From Chloroflexota bacterium (lineage in GTDB: Bacteria; Chloroflexota; Limnocylindria; Limnocylindrales; CSP1-4), in contig VBFZ01000045.1 in NCBI GenBank assembly GCA_005880805.1, positions 1 to 6,337 of the forward strand: a stretch of DNA of 6,337 bases. The letters are read 5' to 3'. The notes beneath the pieces were generated by a model. It made no database searches and was not told the origin of the DNA. It saw only the letters and a list, made by a program, of their open reading frames with translations. Made by a program: the position numbers and the translations under genes. Below, in pieces: positions 5,258 to 6,337 of this stretch. How positions within the stretch are numbered: position 1 is the stretch's first letter; the number at the start of each line of letters is the position of its first letter.

Positions 5258-6337
5258 ATGACGACCGAGCAGCAGCCCGCCGCCGCTTCCACCGAGCAGT
5301 CAGCGGGGGACAAGTCGGGCGCGGCCGCCGGGCCGGCCGCCGCAATTCCGACCTCCCTGCCCGAGCTCGCGGGCACGCTCGCCCTCGAAGCGTCGGGGCT
5401 CGAAAAGGAGCTCACGGAAATCGAGATGCTCCTGACGCAGGCGCGGGCCGAGGCAAGCCGCCACGAGCAGAAACGCGCCCTGGTCGCCGACCGCCTGGCG
5501 ACCATCTCGACCGCGGGGACCGGGACGCCTGCCGAGATCCTCGATCTCAACCAGCAGCTCGTCACCCTGACCCACCGCGCCGGGCTGATGTCGACGTCGG
5601 TCGAGGTGCTGGCCGGCAAACAGAAAGCTCTGAGCCGCTTCCGGGACAGCCTGTTGCAGCAGCACGCGGCCGTGTCCAACCTGGTCGAGTCGCTGCCACC
5701 GGAGCAGCTGACGGCCGGCGGATCGGGTAACGGCGAACAGGCGCCTGCGTTGACTCGCGCCGTGCTGACCGCGCAGGAGGAGATGCGCCGCGAGATCGCG
5801 CGTTCGATGCACGATGGCCCGGCGCAGAGCCTGACGAACATCGTCCTGCAGGCGCAGATCGTTGAGCGGCTCGTTGCCGCTGATCCAGAGAAGGCGCGCG
5901 CCGAGGTCGGTCAGCTGATTTCGATGGTTCAGCAGACGCTCGAGGCAACGAAGACGTTCATCTTCGACGTTCGGCCGATGGTGCTCGACGATCTCGGCCT
6001 GGTGCCGACGCTCCGGCGAGCGGCCCGCGAGCGCGGCCGGCGGGCGCAGATCCCGGTCGACTTCGAGTCGCTCGGCACGGATCGGCGGCTGCCGATGGAC
6101 CTCGAGAGCGGCCTCTTCCGGATCCTCGACGAGGCGATCGGCGGCTATCTGACCGGATCGCCGGACCGCGTCTGGGTGCGCCTGGACTGGTCGGACCAGA
6201 TCGACGCGCGGATCGGCACGGTCAGCGCACCGCGCGCAACGGGTTCTCCGGAGGAGCCGGAGCAGGCCGCAACCGGCAAGCCGCAGAAGGGCCGCGACAA
6301 GAAGCCCATCGAGCTGCCGCCCGCGCTCGTCGCGATG
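5258..6337 (+). CDS. DegS-like histidine kinase paralog with degenerate ATPase domain, 3'-partial
   Basis: The frame runs open from the ATG at 5258 to the right edge (360 codons, no stop seen). No upstream in-frame ATG or GTG exists within the gap, and the ribosome site is poor. Residues 1-35 are Ala/Thr/Glu-rich low complexity. About 45-145 looks coiled coil. Residues ~165-245 are a HisKA_3 dimerisation domain with SMHDGPAQSLTN: phospho-acceptor H185, D186 and Q190 (DxxxQ), nearly the same as in the kinase two genes upstream. FDVRPMVLDDLGL (236-248) is also typical of the family. The ATPase domain looks broken. The N-box segment FRILDEAIGGYLTG (287-300) has Gly296 where the upstream kinase has Asn290, and no KHA follows. 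No DxGxG box appears after it; instead there is a Pro/Glu/Lys-rich stretch (about 326-352). No transmembrane segments are visible. It may be a phosphatase-only or scaffold pseudokinase serving the adjacent regulator. The missing C-terminus prevents certainty. Confidence 0.88.
   Translation, partial: MTTEQQPAAASTEQSAGDKSGAAAGPAAAIPTSLPELAGTLALEASGLEKELTEIEMLLTQARAEASRHEQKRALVADRLATISTAGTGTPAEILDLNQQLVTLTHRAGLMSTSVEVLAGKQKALSRFRDSLLQQHAAVSNLVESLPPEQLTAGGSGNGEQAPALTRAVLTAQEEMRREIARSMHDGPAQSLTNIVLQAQIVERLVAADPEKARAEVGQLISMVQQTLEATKTFIFDVRPMVLDDLGLVPTLRRAARERGRRAQIPVDFESLGTDRRLPMDLESGLFRILDEAIGGYLTGSPDRVWVRLDWSDQIDARIGTVSAPRATGSPEEPEQAATGKPQKGRDKKPIELPPALVAM

Overview
This is a gene-dense window of very high G+C bacterial DNA (roughly two thirds or more by eye, not computed). 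All genes are on the + strand, and codons strongly favour G or C in third position. There are no RNA genes, mobile elements, CRISPR arrays or long intergenic gaps. Gene content and base composition would fit a high-GC Chloroflexota lineage (for example a Limnocylindria-like soil or freshwater group) or an actinobacterium. That placement is an inference from style, not a demonstrated match.

Left part (2-3318): two tandem, divergent paralogs of polytopic membrane glycosyltransferases of the GT-C / family 39 (PMT/ArnT-like) type. The first is cut by the left window edge. Each has an acidic motif in the first outer loop, many hydrophobic helices and a C-terminal extracytoplasmic tail. Such enzymes usually move a sugar from a polyprenyl-phosphate carrier onto a lipid, glycan or protein outside the membrane. 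The substrate cannot be read from the sequence.

Right part (3315-6337): a two-component signalling locus of the DegS/DegU (NarL) type. An intact soluble histidine kinase (3315-4451) is followed by a NarL/FixJ-family response regulator with REC and LuxR-type HTH domains (4448-5194). After a 63-base gap comes a second DegS-like kinase (5258 to beyond the right edge). This second kinase keeps the phospho-acceptor His and the DxxxQ phosphatase motif, but its ATP-binding domain looks degenerate.

The first four genes are joined by three successive 4-base ATGA stop/start overlaps, so they look like one translationally coupled operon linking membrane glycosyl transfer to a cytoplasmic signalling pair. 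A TATACT element just upstream of an in-frame GTG inside the first kinase ORF suggests the signalling genes may also have their own, nearly leaderless, promoter. The most interesting hypothesis is a two-kinase, one-regulator circuit. In it the first kinase phosphorylates the regulator, and the ATPase-degenerate second kinase acts as a phosphatase, decoy or heterodimer partner. The regulator itself has Ala at the usually conserved Thr/Ser switch position.
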